The notes under the pieces: generated by a model | Told to the model about the DNA's origin: nothing | Databases searched by the model: none | What the model saw: only the letters and a program-made list of their open reading frames with translations | Program-made: the position numbers and the translations under genes | Shown: positions 32,914 through 42,350 of the stretch, one piece after another | How positions within the stretch are numbered: position 1 is the stretch's first letter | Layout of the letters: the number at the start of each line of letters is the position of its first letter | Assembly (NCBI GenBank): GCA_024655885.1 | Contig: JANLFN010000005.1 | Span: 180,007 to 233,380 of the forward strand | Origin: Eubacteriales bacterium | GTDB lineage: Bacteria > Bacillota > Clostridia > Acetivibrionales > JANLFN01 | Direction of reading: 5' to 3' | DNA length: 53,374 nucleotides

Positions 32914-33602
32914 AGAATAGAAACATAGCCATTACATTAGCGTGCATTATTCTAGGACTCATGCTTGCCTGGCAGTTCAAAAGCATCACATACAATTCAA
33001 AAATGGCCAGTTTGGAGAATAAAAGGGAAGACGAATTGAAAGATCTTCTTATCGCTGAGAAGAAAAAAACCGAAGAACTGAGCAAGAGGAATGCGGAACT
33101 GGAAAAGGAAAACAGGGACTATGAAAATGCCAGGGGAGACGACACCAAAACGGTGGAGAACTTGAAAAAAGAGCTTGAAAGGGCAAGAATCATAGCGGGA
33201 CTGGTGGATGTGAAAGGGAAGGGGTTAACTATCACCATAGATAATAGTGATACCGTCAATGTGGATGATACGGATATTTTAAGTGTGCTGAACGAACTCA
33301 GGGCATCAGACGCCCAGGCCATTTCGGTTAATGACGAAAGGATCGTGGCTACCAGTGAGGTAAGGGTAGCGGGAAGGTATATCATGGTGAATAACAAGCA
33401 GATGCTGGCACCTTTTGTAATCAAGGCCATTGCCGAGCCGGACAAAGTGGAGCGTGCCCTGAAGATGGTGGGTGGAGTTCTGGAACGGCTTGAGGCATAT
33501 CAGTTGAAGGTGAATATTAAACAGGAGGAGAGTATTCTAATCCCAAGACTCGACAGTTCGGTGATTAAGACGAATTTGCTGACCCCGGTAGCACCTAAAT
33601 AA
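32910..33602 (+). CDS. DUF881 membrane-anchored coiled-coil protein 2
   Basis: A 230-residue paralogue of the preceding protein: one N-terminal span (about residues 5-25), a coiled coil (about 30-95) and a DUF881 domain (GLVDVKGKGLTITIDNSDTV, LNELRASDAQAISVNDERIV). Translation starts at GTG 32910 inside the previous stop, behind GGAGGT. Two tandem copies suggest a heteromer. Neither has a lipobox or catalytic motif I can name. Confidence 0.85.
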   Translation: MKNRNIAITLACIILGLMLAWQFKSITYNSKMASLENKREDELKDLLIAEKKKTEELSKRNAELEKENRDYENARGDDTKTVENLKKELERARIIAGLVDVKGKGLTITIDNSDTVNVDDTDILSVLNELRASDAQAISVNDERIVATSEVRVAGRYIMVNNKQMLAPFVIKAIAEPDKVERALKMVGGVLERLEAYQLKVNIKQEESILIPRLDSSVIKTNLLTPVAPK

Positions 33603-33650
33603 AGTGTGATGACATATTTTAGCGGAAAAATAATATAAATATTATGGTAG

Positions 33651-33698
33651 GTCCTGAAATGAATGTACGAATGATTTTACATTATTTCAGGACTTTTT
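33651..33698 (+). terminator. Terminator after the DUF881 pair
   Basis: GTCCTGAAAT (33651-33660) pairs perfectly with ATTTCAGGAC (33684-33693), with extra inner pairs past a bulge, and is followed directly by TTTTT (33694-33698). It separates the DUF881 genes from the deacetylase gene. Confidence 0.85.
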
Positions 33699-33721
33699 AA
33701 TTTTATATGGGGGAATGATAC

Positions 33722-34654
33722 ATGAAAAAAATAGCAGTATTCTTTTGTTTGTTGGCAGCAGCGCTGCTGCTTTTGCTGGCAGGCTGTAAAGACAATAAGA
33801 TAAACCACCGGCTAAGCGACCTGGGGGGAGTGTACGCGGCAGATGAAAAAGATATCGACTTCAGCGTTGAGGTCAGCGGGAAGCTGTCCGAGGGAGAAAA
33901 TGCCCAGAGCAGTATAAAAAACACCGACAATCCGATAACCGAAACTTCTTCGGACAACCGGTATTCGAATAAACTATTAATGTGGGGTATTTCGAGAAAG
34001 CCTGACCATCAGACTCCGGATGCGGACCCCGGGGCACCTGAGCTCTTAAAAAAATATGGAGGCATTTACCTGGGGGACCCCTCTGAAAAAAAAATATACC
34101 TGACCTTTGATGAAGGCTATGAAAACGGCTATACCGGGAAAATACTGGACACACTTCGCGATAACAGCGTAAAAGCGGTATTTTTCATTACGGGTCCCTA
34201 TTTAAAGGAGCACCAGGATCTTGTGCAAAGGATGGTTGAAGAGGGACATGAGGTTGGGAACCATACCATTCATCATCCCAGCCTGCCATCCCTGGGAGAT
34301 GATGAATTGGAGGAAGAAGTCCTGGGGCTGGACCGGGCGTTTTATGAAAAATTTGGAAGACATATGAAATATTTAAGGCCTCCGAAAGGGGAGTATAGTG
34401 AGCGGACATTGGCCATTACCCGAAATCTGGGATATACCAATGTATTCTGGAGCTTTGCCTACGATGACTGGTACAGGGATAGGCACAGGGGAGCGGATTA
34501 TGCCTACAATGTGGTGGAACGCAATCTTCACAACGGTGCTGTTCTCCTTCTTCACGCCGTGTCAAAAGATAATGCGGAAGCTCTTGACAGGATAATCAAA
34601 GGAGCAAGGGAAAAGGGCTATGAAATAGGAAATATAAATGATATCGGACAATAA
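33722..34654 (+). CDS. pdaA: PdaA-like polysaccharide deacetylase lipoprotein
   Basis: PdaA deacetylates muramic acid in spore-cortex peptidoglycan so that muramic delta-lactam can form, marking the cortex for germination enzymes. The 310-residue protein has a lipoprotein signal peptide ending in LAGC (Cys22), a linker of about 95 residues, then a NodB domain with the PdaA-specific IYLTFDEGYENGYTGKIL, NHTIHHPSLPSL (metal histidines), YLRPPKGEYSERTL and LLLHAVSKDN. The lipobox is a difference from Bacillus PdaA. It is followed 12 bases later by the sporulation gene yqfC. Confidence 0.85.
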   Translation: MKKIAVFFCLLAAALLLLLAGCKDNKINHRLSDLGGVYAADEKDIDFSVEVSGKLSEGENAQSSIKNTDNPITETSSDNRYSNKLLMWGISRKPDHQTPDADPGAPELLKKYGGIYLGDPSEKKIYLTFDEGYENGYTGKILDTLRDNSVKAVFFITGPYLKEHQDLVQRMVEEGHEVGNHTIHHPSLPSLGDDELEEEVLGLDRAFYEKFGRHMKYLRPPKGEYSERTLAITRNLGYTNVFWSFAYDDWYRDRHRGADYAYNVVERNLHNGAVLLLHAVSKDNAEALDRIIKGAREKGYEIGNINDIGQ

Positions 34655-34666
34655 GGAGAGTATTCT

Positions 34667-34987
34667 ATGCCTGCAAAGGGAAGCCGGGTTCCTCGCCGCA
34701 AAAAAGCGGAAAAAGGGAAAAAAGTGAATATAAAGGAAAAGGTATCCGAAGTTCTGGACTTACCTAAAGAAATAGTTCTGAACATACCTAAGTTAACTAT
34801 GGTTGGAAACAGCAGCCTTATCATTGAAAATTACAAGGGCGTGATGGAGTATGAAAGCACCAGGATCAGGGTAAATACGGGCTCCGGGATCATCAGAATA
34901 GAGGGCGGCAGGCTTACCATTAAGGGAATTACATCTGAAAATATTTTCATTGACGGGGATATAAGTTCAATAGAATTTATCAAATAG
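34667..34987 (+). CDS. yqfC: Sporulation protein YqfC
   Basis: A 106-residue protein of the YqfC family, made in the mother cell during sporulation in Bacillus, with unknown mechanism. After a lysine/arginine-rich N terminus the core DLPKEIVLNIPKLTMVGNSS and YKGVMEYESTRIRVNTGSG matches the family. AAGGAG lies before the ATG. It opens the conserved clostridial run yqfC-yqfD-phoH-pgpH-ybeY-dgkA-cdd-era-yqzL-recO. Confidence 0.87.
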   Translation: MPAKGSRVPRRKKAEKGKKVNIKEKVSEVLDLPKEIVLNIPKLTMVGNSSLIIENYKGVMEYESTRIRVNTGSGIIRIEGGRLTIKGITSENIFIDGDISSIEFIK

Positions 34988-35067
34988 TCCGGGAGATGAA
35001 CAAGGACGGCGGAATGGGAGAAAGATCCGCCTCATTGATTGGAGCATGAACATACGGGGGAGTTCAA

Positions 35068-36264
35068 ATGTTGCTTTTGAGATTGTGGAATTATATCCGG
35101 GGATATGTTATTATAGTAGTCGAAGGCTATTTCTTAGAGAAGTTTATAAACATATGTATGCACAGGCAGGTGTTCCTATGGGATGTCAGGAAAAGAAATG
35201 ATTGTTCTATGGCTCTTAAGGTCAGTATCAAAGGTTTCAAACTGTTAAGACCCATAGTGAGGAAAACAAACTGCAGGGTCAACATCATTAAAAAAGTAGG
35301 ATTTCCCTTTATCCTGAACAGGTACAGGAGAAGGAAAACCTTTATAGCCGGTGCGTTTATATTTGTAATCCTGTTTTATCTTTTGACCTCCTTCGTCTGG
35401 GTTGTGGATGTGACGGGCAATAAGAACCTGGAGACCCGCTTTATTCTTGACACGTTGGCACAAATCGGAGTCAGGCCGGGAGTCCTTAAGTATGCGGTGG
35501 ATGCCGACAGGACTGCAAACGAACTGATGTTGAAAATAAAGGAAATAGGATGGGTAGGCGTTGTAGTTAAGGGTACCAAGGTAAAGGTAGAGGTGGTGGA
35601 AAGGGTCCAGCCGCCCGAGCTGGTTCACAAAGATGTACCCTGCGATATTGTTGCCGGTAAGGACGGAGTGGTAAAATCCATTGTGGCGAAAACAGGGCAG
35701 GAGATGGTTCATGAGGGAGAAACCGTAACAAAGGGACAGGTCTTGATTTCAGGCACTGTAAAGAGCAAAAATGAGCAGTTGCCTCCCCGGCTTGTACATG
35801 CCGACGGAGTGGTAAAAGCCAGAACGTGGTATGAAAAGGAATGCCCTGTCAATGAAACGATTTATGAAAAGGAGCGGACGGGCAGGGAAAAGGAGCAGTA
35901 CAGCCTGGTGCTGTTTATGAAGGAGATAGGGCTGTTTCACGGCAGCATACCCTTTAAGGACTACGAAAAGGTGGAAATCAGAAAGAGGGTTTCCCTGGAG
36001 GAAGACCTGACACTGCCCTTTGAGCTTGTGATATACAAGTACTATGAGAATATTGTGAGAGAGAGAAAAATAGATGTGGAAGAGGCGAAGAAGACTGCGC
36101 TGGATGAGGCATACAAGGAAGTCATGAAGGAAATACCTGCAGAAGCGGAAATTGTAAAGAAAGACTCGAATTTCAAGCAGAAGGAAAATGGAGAAACAGT
36201 TGCAAGTGTTACCCTGGAGTGTATAGAAAATATAGGAATTGCAAATGAGATTGGAGGACAATAA
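35068..36264 (+). CDS. yqfD: Sporulation protein YqfD
   Basis: A 398-residue family member with the expected order: N-terminal cytosolic segment (LRLWNYIRGYVIIVVEGYF), a membrane span at about residues 90-110, and a long outer region with GWVGVVVKGTKVKVEVVER and PCDIVAGKDGVVKSIV. YqfD is needed for normal sporulation in Bacillus but has no assigned reaction. It overlaps none of its neighbours; phoH starts directly after its stop. Confidence 0.9.
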   Translation: MLLLRLWNYIRGYVIIVVEGYFLEKFINICMHRQVFLWDVRKRNDCSMALKVSIKGFKLLRPIVRKTNCRVNIIKKVGFPFILNRYRRRKTFIAGAFIFVILFYLLTSFVWVVDVTGNKNLETRFILDTLAQIGVRPGVLKYAVDADRTANELMLKIKEIGWVGVVVKGTKVKVEVVERVQPPELVHKDVPCDIVAGKDGVVKSIVAKTGQEMVHEGETVTKGQVLISGTVKSKNEQLPPRLVHADGVVKARTWYEKECPVNETIYEKERTGREKEQYSLVLFMKEIGLFHGSIPFKDYEKVEIRKRVSLEEDLTLPFELVIYKYYENIVRERKIDVEEAKKTALDEAYKEVMKEIPAEAEIVKKDSNFKQKENGETVASVTLECIENIGIANEIGGQ

Positions 36265-37239
36265 TTGGAAAATACGGTAGAAAGAATTGTGGGGGTTGAC
36301 AAAATAGATCAAGCCATCAATCTGTTCGGAAACTATGACGAAAATATCAATATAATAGAGGACGCCTTTAATGTAAAGGTTGTCTCAAGGGATAACCAAA
36401 TCAGAATTGTTGGGGAGCCGGAAGGAGTTGAGAAGGCGGAAGCCGTTATACAGCGTTTGATCGGGCTGTTGTCCAAAGGGGATGTGATTACCAGACAAAA
36501 TGTATCCTATCTTGCACAACTGGCAAATGAGGGCCAGATGGACAAAGTAAGGGATTACATGGCGGATTATATATGCCTTACGGCAAGGGGAAAGCAAATC
36601 AAAGCGAAAACTCACGGGCAGAACCGTTATGTAAAATCTATTAAAAGCAATGATATTGTATTTGGAATAGGACCTGCCGGAACAGGAAAAACATTTCTGG
36701 CAGTGGCTATGGCCGTAACGGCTTTTAAAGAAAAGGAGGTAAGCAGGATTGTTCTTACAAGACCTGCCGTGGAAGCGGGTGAAAAGCTGGGCTTTTTGCC
36801 AGGAGATTTACAGAATAAGGTGGACCCGTACCTGAGGCCTTTGTATGATGCGTTATATGAAATCATGGGTGCTGAGTCCTACCAAAAATATCTGGAAAAA
36901 AATATGATAGAAGTGGCTCCTCTGGCTTATATGAGGGGGAGAACCCTTGACGATTCCTTTATCATCCTGGACGAGGCTCAAAACACCACACCGGAGCAGA
37001 TGAAAATGTTTTTAACGCGCATAGGCTTTGGGTCAAAGGCTGTTGTAACAGGCGACATTACACAGGTTGACCTCCCCGGGGACAAAAAGTCGGGGCTCAA
37101 AGAAGTTACCAAGATATTGAGGGACATTAAGGGAATAGACTTTGTTTTTCTTTCCGACAAGGATGTTGTGCGCCACGAGCTTGTCCAGAAAATAATAAAG
37201 GCTTACGAAAAATATGATAATGCCAGGGAGCACCGGTGA
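36265..37239 (+). CDS. phoH: PhoH-like ATPase
   Basis: A 324-residue P-loop ATPase. The N-terminal half (about 1-110) resembles a KH-like RNA-binding region; the Walker A motif is GPAGTGKTF (residues 136-144), with FIILDEAQNTTPEQMKMFLT as Walker B. PhoH proteins are linked to RNA metabolism and are often adjacent to ybeY, as here. Translation starts at TTG 36265, seven bases behind TTGGAGG; no ATG fits. Confidence 0.93.
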   Translation: MENTVERIVGVDKIDQAINLFGNYDENINIIEDAFNVKVVSRDNQIRIVGEPEGVEKAEAVIQRLIGLLSKGDVITRQNVSYLAQLANEGQMDKVRDYMADYICLTARGKQIKAKTHGQNRYVKSIKSNDIVFGIGPAGTGKTFLAVAMAVTAFKEKEVSRIVLTRPAVEAGEKLGFLPGDLQNKVDPYLRPLYDALYEIMGAESYQKYLEKNMIEVAPLAYMRGRTLDDSFIILDEAQNTTPEQMKMFLTRIGFGSKAVVTGDITQVDLPGDKKSGLKEVTKILRDIKGIDFVFLSDKDVVRHELVQKIIKAYEKYDNAREHR

Positions 37240-37267
37240 GGGTAAGGAAATATGTGGGGGGATATAA

Positions 37268-39481
37268 ATGTTTTTCCCGAAAATACGGAACTTCTTTGTA
37301 AAAAAAACCATCGGGAACTATTTTAGAAGCATTGAATTCCAGAGGGTATTGATAGCCACAGTGACTGTTTTGCTGGCCTTTGTAATCGTTTTAAACGGAG
37401 CCCTGCCTAAAAAGTACAAGCTCAGCCTGGGGGACAAGTCACCTTATGATATTACGGCTCCAAGGGATATAGAGAATAAGGTAAAAACCGAAAACAACAG
37501 GCAGGCTGCTGCAAACGCAGTACAGGCGGAAATGAAAGAGATCAGCGCCGTACCCATTGAGGTGCTGAATAATGTGAATTCGTTAATGACAGCCGTCGAG
37601 ACGGCAAGGGCGAGTGTTGAAAAAAGCCTGCGCAGCCAGGGTATAAGTCCGAGAAGCAGCAACTATAAAAAGCAGCTTGAAACTGAGGAGGCCATTGCGG
37701 CAAATACGCTGGATTCCGAGGTCAAAAAGCTTTTGATACCTCTGTCGTCAGAACAGGTCAAATATCTGGTATCAAAGGCAAGCGACGAGGATATCGCCGG
37801 CTTTAAAAAAACGGTTATGGAATTGGTCAGCCAAGCCATGAAAGAGGATATCACGGCGGAAAATATTTCCTCAAAAACGGATAAGCTGGCGGATCAGTTC
37901 CAGGCCAGTGACCTGAACCAGGAACTGAAAAATATTGGAGTGCTGCTTGCCAAGGCGGTGCTAAAGCCGAACAGGACCATCGACGAAGAGGCTACCAGGT
38001 TAAAACGGCAAAAGGCATACAATGATGAGGCCAATATAGAAATCATCGCCAAAGATTCAAGAATTATAAGTTTTGGAGATACAGTGACCGAGGATAAGTT
38101 AAAAGTATTGGAAGAATTGAACCTGCTGGAGAAAAAAGGACGGTTCGACTTTGCCTTTGCTGCCGGTATATTGCTTGTTATTGTTCTCCTGGCCCTTCTT
38201 CTCATACTGTATATGCATAACTTTTGCAAACGGCTTTTATACAGCAGGGGTGATTTAATTCTTCTGTCGGTCATTATATTATTGACATTGCTGATCGCCA
38301 GGGGAGTAAGTGCCTACTCTCCCCTTGCAATCCCTGTTTTTATGGCGGCAATGCTCATTTCCATATTGCTGGATTTGAAGCTGGCCCTTGCGGTCAACAT
38401 TCTTTTGACCATAGCCATTACCTTCATAACCAGGGGCGATATGAGGTTTATGTACATGGCTTTGATAAGCGGCGCGTTCTCGGCCTTCCTGGTGGCAAAG
38501 GCAAACCAGAGAGGCCGGCTTTCCATGGCGGGGATAATTGTCGGACTTATTAACATACTAGTAATTGCATGCATAGGAATCATCAATAGAAACGCCATAA
38601 GGGAAATCGCGGCAGACGGACTGGTTGTGTTCGTGAACGGACTTGTTTCGATTGTGCTGACCATAGGCATGCTTCCGTTTTTTGAGACCACTTTTAATGT
38701 CATAACCCAGTTGAAGCTGCTGGAACTGGCGAATCCAAACCAGCCTTTGCTTAAAAGGCTGTTGATGGAAGCGCCCGGTACCTACCACCACAGCCTCATG
38801 GTAGGCAACCTGGCGGAGGTTGCGACGGAAGCTATAGGAGGGAATGCGCTGCTGGCAAGGGTAGGAGCATACTTCCATGATATCGGCAAGATAAAAAGGC
38901 CCAGCTTTTTCAAGGAAAACCAGCTTTCGGACAACCCGCATGACAGAATGACCGCAAACTTGAGCACCCTGGTTATAACTTCCCATACCAGGGATGGGGT
39001 GGAGCTGGCGGAAAAATACAAGATTCCCCTTGCAGTCAGGAATATTATAAGCCAGCATCACGGCACCACACTGGTGGCATATTTCTATCACAAGGCAAAA
39101 AAGGGTGAAAAGGGTGAAGAGGTAAAGCAGGAGAACTTCCGATACGAAGGACCCAAGCCTTCCACCAAGGAGGCCGCGGTTGTCATGCTTGCGGATTCGG
39201 TTGAGGCGGCGGTGAGGTCAATGGTAGATAAAACGGAGGGAAAAATTGAGGGTCTTGTCAGAAAGCTGATCAAGGATAAATTGGACGACGGACAGCTGGA
39301 CATGTGTGATTTGACGCTTAAAGACCTGGATGAAATTGCCAAAGGGTTTATGAGGGTTTTCAGCGGCTTTTTCCATGAGCGGGAGGAATACCCGGAAATA
39401 AAGGAAAAGATGAAAGAATATGAGGAAGCAAAGGAGGAAGTCCCTGCTGAAGAGGTCTCACAGCAGAAAGTCGAGGAATAA
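37268..39481 (+). CDS. pgpH: 7TM-HD domain c-di-AMP phosphodiesterase PgpH
   Basis: PgpH hydrolyses the second messenger c-di-AMP, helping control potassium and osmotic balance. In this 737-residue protein a first span (about 20-40) precedes an extracellular 7TMR-HDED domain (about 45-290), then several membrane spans (about 295-470), then the cytosolic HD domain with TYHHSLMVGNLAEVATEA and YFHDIGKIKRP (about 505-542) and QHHGTTLVAYF. This layout is diagnostic of the PgpH/YqfF family. It lies between phoH and ybeY, the usual clostridial order. Confidence 0.93.
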   Translation: MFFPKIRNFFVKKTIGNYFRSIEFQRVLIATVTVLLAFVIVLNGALPKKYKLSLGDKSPYDITAPRDIENKVKTENNRQAAANAVQAEMKEISAVPIEVLNNVNSLMTAVETARASVEKSLRSQGISPRSSNYKKQLETEEAIAANTLDSEVKKLLIPLSSEQVKYLVSKASDEDIAGFKKTVMELVSQAMKEDITAENISSKTDKLADQFQASDLNQELKNIGVLLAKAVLKPNRTIDEEATRLKRQKAYNDEANIEIIAKDSRIISFGDTVTEDKLKVLEELNLLEKKGRFDFAFAAGILLVIVLLALLLILYMHNFCKRLLYSRGDLILLSVIILLTLLIARGVSAYSPLAIPVFMAAMLISILLDLKLALAVNILLTIAITFITRGDMRFMYMALISGAFSAFLVAKANQRGRLSMAGIIVGLINILVIACIGIINRNAIREIAADGLVVFVNGLVSIVLTIGMLPFFETTFNVITQLKLLELANPNQPLLKRLLMEAPGTYHHSLMVGNLAEVATEAIGGNALLARVGAYFHDIGKIKRPSFFKENQLSDNPHDRMTANLSTLVITSHTRDGVELAEKYKIPLAVRNIISQHHGTTLVAYFYHKAKKGEKGEEVKQENFRYEGPKPSTKEAAVVMLADSVEAAVRSMVDKTEGKIEGLVRKLIKDKLDDGQLDMCDLTLKDLDEIAKGFMRVFSGFFHEREEYPEIKEKMKEYEEAKEEVPAEEVSQQKVEE

Positions 39482-39486
39482 CCGGG

Positions 39487-39972
39487 ATGAAAATTGTTAT
39501 CGAAAACATGCAGGACAAAATAGAATTTGAAGAGGACATGAAAGAATTGCTTTTAAGAGCCGTTCATGCAAGCTTTAAGGAGGAAGGGTTCAACGTGCCT
39601 TCCGAGGTAAGCATAATGCTGGTGGATAATGAGAGGATACGGGAGATTAACAGGGAACAGAGAGGAATAGACAGCCCCACCGATGTGCTGTCCTTTCCCA
39701 TGGTATTTTTTGCTGAAGGGGAAATAGATGCACAGGAAGGAGACTTTGACCTGGATGAAAACCTGCTTTTACTGGGTGACATTGTAATATCCCTGGAAAT
39801 GGCAAAAAAGCAGGCGGAAGAATACGGACATTCCTTTGAAAGAGAGCTGGCTTTTTTGACAACCCATGGGATTTTTCACTTGCTGGGATATGACCATGAG
39901 AACGAGGAAGACGAGGAAACAATGATGGGGAAACAGGAAGCGGTACTGGATAAAATGGGACTTGGAAGGTAG
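39487..39972 (+). CDS. ybeY: Endoribonuclease YbeY
   Basis: YbeY is a zinc-dependent metalloprotein needed for rRNA processing and ribosome quality control. The 161-residue protein ends in the metal motif HGIFHLLGYDHENEEDEE with three histidines, preceded by GIDSPTDVLSFPM. The ATG is six bases after the pgpH stop. PhoH, YbeY and Era are functionally linked in ribosome assembly and lie close together here. Confidence 0.95.
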   Translation: MKIVIENMQDKIEFEEDMKELLLRAVHASFKEEGFNVPSEVSIMLVDNERIREINREQRGIDSPTDVLSFPMVFFAEGEIDAQEGDFDLDENLLLLGDIVISLEMAKKQAEEYGHSFERELAFLTTHGIFHLLGYDHENEEDEETMMGKQEAVLDKMGLGR

Positions 39973-39973
39973 C

Positions 39974-40675
39974 ATGAAGAGCAGGAATTTGATGGACAGC
40001 TTCAATAATGCGGTCAAAGGCATCATGCATGTCATAAAGACCGAGCGCAATATGAAAATACATATGTTTTCTGCCGCTGCAGTTTTGGTACTCAGTCTCT
40101 TTTTTAAGATTACAAGAGTTGAGTTTATCCTTGTATGCGTCAGTATTTCCCTTGTAATCCTGTGTGAACTTTTTAATACTGCGGTTGAAATGCTGGTGGA
40201 CATAATAGTGGACGTGTACCATCCGAAAGCCGGAATTATCAAGGATGTGGCGGCAGGAGCGGTATTGGTGTCGGCGCTTCTCTCTTTAGTTGTGGCATAC
40301 TTTGTTTTTTTCGACAAGGTCAGTATGGAAATGGAAACGGGGTTAAAAAGAATAAAACAGTCCCCGATGCACATAACTATTATTGCACTGGTGATGACTC
40401 TTCTATTGGTTTTGGCTGTGAAAGCATTTTTAGGAAAAGGAACTCCGTTCCACGGAGGGATGCCCAGCGGACATTCGGCCGTTGCCTTTTCCATCACGAC
40501 GGCCATATACCTGTGGAGCGGCAATATCAACATAACCATACTTTCCATGGCCATCACACTGCTTTTGCTGCACAGCCGCCTTGAAGCCAAAATACATACT
40601 CTCTGGGAGCTGTTTGCGGGAGCGGTGCTTGGATTTTTGGTAACTCTGGCGCTATATAAAATATTCTGCGGGTAA
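39974..40675 (+). CDS. dgkA: Fused DgkA-type lipid kinase and PAP2-type phosphatase
   Basis: The N-terminal part (about residues 5-118) is a small membrane kinase of the DgkA/UdpK family, with ELFNTAVEMLVDIIVD and three spans. The C-terminal part (about 130-233) is PAP2-like, with GGMPSGHSAVAF and LHSRLEAKIHTLWELFAG. The first PAP2 motif (KxxxxxxRP) is not recognisable and the last ends in Glu instead of Asp. In Gram-positive bacteria DgkA-family kinases act on undecaprenol, so a kinase/phosphatase pair working on undecaprenyl lipids is plausible. ATG 39974 starts just after the ybeY stop. Confidence 0.88.
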   Translation: MKSRNLMDSFNNAVKGIMHVIKTERNMKIHMFSAAAVLVLSLFFKITRVEFILVCVSISLVILCELFNTAVEMLVDIIVDVYHPKAGIIKDVAAGAVLVSALLSLVVAYFVFFDKVSMEMETGLKRIKQSPMHITIIALVMTLLLVLAVKAFLGKGTPFHGGMPSGHSAVAFSITTAIYLWSGNINITILSMAITLLLLHSRLEAKIHTLWELFAGAVLGFLVTLALYKIFCG

Positions 40676-40689
40676 GAGGGGGAAGGCTT

Positions 40690-41082
40690 ATGAACTCAAG
40701 GGAATTGGTGAAGACCGCACGCGAAATAATGAAAAATTCCTATTCGCCCTATTCCAAATTCAGGGTGGGAGCCGCGGTTCAGACAGAAAGCGGAAAATTG
40801 TTTACGGGTGTGAATATTGAAAATGCATCTTACGGTGCAACCTGCTGTGCTGAAAGGACGGCTGTTTTTAAGGCTGTTTCCGAAGGAGAGAAAAAGGTTA
40901 AAGCCGTGGCCATCGCAAGCGACAGTGATGACTTTATCTACCCTTGCGGAATATGCAGACAGGTAATCGGTGAATTCGGAGATAGGGAAACCAGGATCAT
41001 CTGCAGTAAAAACAATGGGGAATACAGGGAATACAAACTGGAAGACCTTTTCCCTAATGCTTTCAATTCAGATAGTTTATGA
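40690..41082 (+). CDS. cdd: Cytidine deaminase
   Basis: Cdd deaminates cytidine and deoxycytidine for pyrimidine salvage. The 130-residue tetrameric-type enzyme has NIENASYGATCCAERTAVF (catalytic Glu, one zinc Cys) and YPCGICRQV (two zinc cysteines), with the N-terminal YSPYSKFRVGAAV. It ends as era's transcript continues, with the era ribosome site following its stop by 19 bases. Confidence 0.96.
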   Translation: MNSRELVKTAREIMKNSYSPYSKFRVGAAVQTESGKLFTGVNIENASYGATCCAERTAVFKAVSEGEKKVKAVAIASDSDDFIYPCGICRQVIGEFGDRETRIICSKNNGEYREYKLEDLFPNAFNSDSL

Positions 41083-41114
41083 ATATGGCTACTATGTGCT
41101 CGGAGGGAAAAACA

Positions 41115-42008
41115 ATGTCTTTTAAGTCTGGTTTTGTAACCATCGTCGGAAGGCCTAATGTAGGGAAGTCTACTCTTCTTAACAGACTTGCCGGAGAAAA
41201 GATCGCTATTGTTTCCAATAAGCCCCAAACCACCCGTAATACCATAAAGACCGTTATTACAAAGGAAGATTTCCAGATGGTCTTTATGGATACTCCCGGT
41301 ATACACAAACCTAAAAACAAGCTGGGAGAGTTTATGGTCAATGTGGCGGAAAGTACCCTTAAGGAAGTGGATGCGGTGCTGTTTGTCATTGAATCCACGG
41401 ATGTGGAGGTGGGAGGGGGCGACAAGTATATATTGGAACAATTGAAAAAGACAAATACGCCGGTATTCCTGATCATCAATAAAATTGACCTGGTCAAAAA
41501 GGAGCAGATTCTGTCAATCATCAGCAGGTTCAAAGATGAAATGGACTTTAAAGGGATTATTCCCATCTCGGCATTAAACAATGAGGGAATAGACATAATC
41601 CTTGATGAAATTAAAAAGGTGCTTCCTGAAGGACCCAAGTATTTTCCCGACGATATGCTTACCGACCAGCCGGAAAAAGACATCATAGCCGAGCTGATAA
41701 GGGAAAAAATACTCCTTCTGGTAAGCGATGAAATACCTCATGGAATCGGAGTCGAGGTAACTTCCTTTAAAGAGAGACGCCATAGTGACATAATAGATAT
41801 TCAAGCCAACATATACTGTGAAAAGGAATCGCACAAAGGAATACTGATAGGAAAACAGGGGGGCATGTTAAAAAAAATAGGAACTTTAGCCCGTGAAGAG
41901 GCGGAACATCTTTTAGACGCTAAAATATTTATGGAGCTTTGGGTAAAGGTAAAACCCGACTGGAGAAACAACAAATCCATGCTTAGAACTTTAGGGTATA
42001 ATAAATAA
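41115..42008 (+). CDS. era: GTPase Era
   Basis: Era binds the 3' end of 16S rRNA and helps small-subunit maturation. The 297-residue protein has the G1 loop GRPNVGKSTLLN, G3 DTPGIHKP, G4 NKID, and a C-terminal KH domain (GVEVTSFKE to LLDAKIFMELWVKVKPDWR). ATG 41115 is six to seven bases after GGAGGG (41102-41107); the longer computed start at 41079 is inside cdd and unsupported. Confidence 0.96.
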   Translation: MSFKSGFVTIVGRPNVGKSTLLNRLAGEKIAIVSNKPQTTRNTIKTVITKEDFQMVFMDTPGIHKPKNKLGEFMVNVAESTLKEVDAVLFVIESTDVEVGGGDKYILEQLKKTNTPVFLIINKIDLVKKEQILSIISRFKDEMDFKGIIPISALNNEGIDIILDEIKKVLPEGPKYFPDDMLTDQPEKDIIAELIREKILLLVSDEIPHGIGVEVTSFKERRHSDIIDIQANIYCEKESHKGILIGKQGGMLKKIGTLAREEAEHLLDAKIFMELWVKVKPDWRNNKSMLRTLGYNK

Positions 42009-42184
42009 AAACCCTGTGGTGTAAGCGGTATAAATGTAATTTCCTTATCTTTTATGCTAATTTTACAAGTATACTATAACTTTTTTAGTGTAACATAATG
42101 GTGTAGCCCGTTTCAGATTATTAGGGATAAACCGTCAAGTAATGAATGTATATACTGAAGGAGAAGTAAGGGGGATTTACATTT

Positions 42185-42328
42185 ATGTTGAAGGATTTTG
42201 TCTGGAAAGTGTTTGAGAATACCGGGAATATAGATGATTATATATTTTTTAAAGAACTTGAAGGTGTAAACGAGACCGTTGACGATAAAAAAGGAAAAGC
42301 TGCGGGTGAACCTGATATGGTCAATTAA
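42185..42328 (+). CDS. yqzL: YqzL-like small protein
   Basis: A 47-residue protein (MLKDFVWKVFENTGNIDDYI followed by FFKELEG and a charged tail) of the YqzL family, found between era and recO in many Bacillota and of unknown function. GGGGGA lies about ten bases before the ATG. It was too short for most gene callers, but both position and the FVWKVFENTGNIDDYIFFKE motif are typical. Confidence 0.85.
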   Translation: MLKDFVWKVFENTGNIDDYIFFKELEGVNETVDDKKGKAAGEPDMVN

Positions 42329-42350
42329 CCCGTCGCAGTAGGAAAATCAA

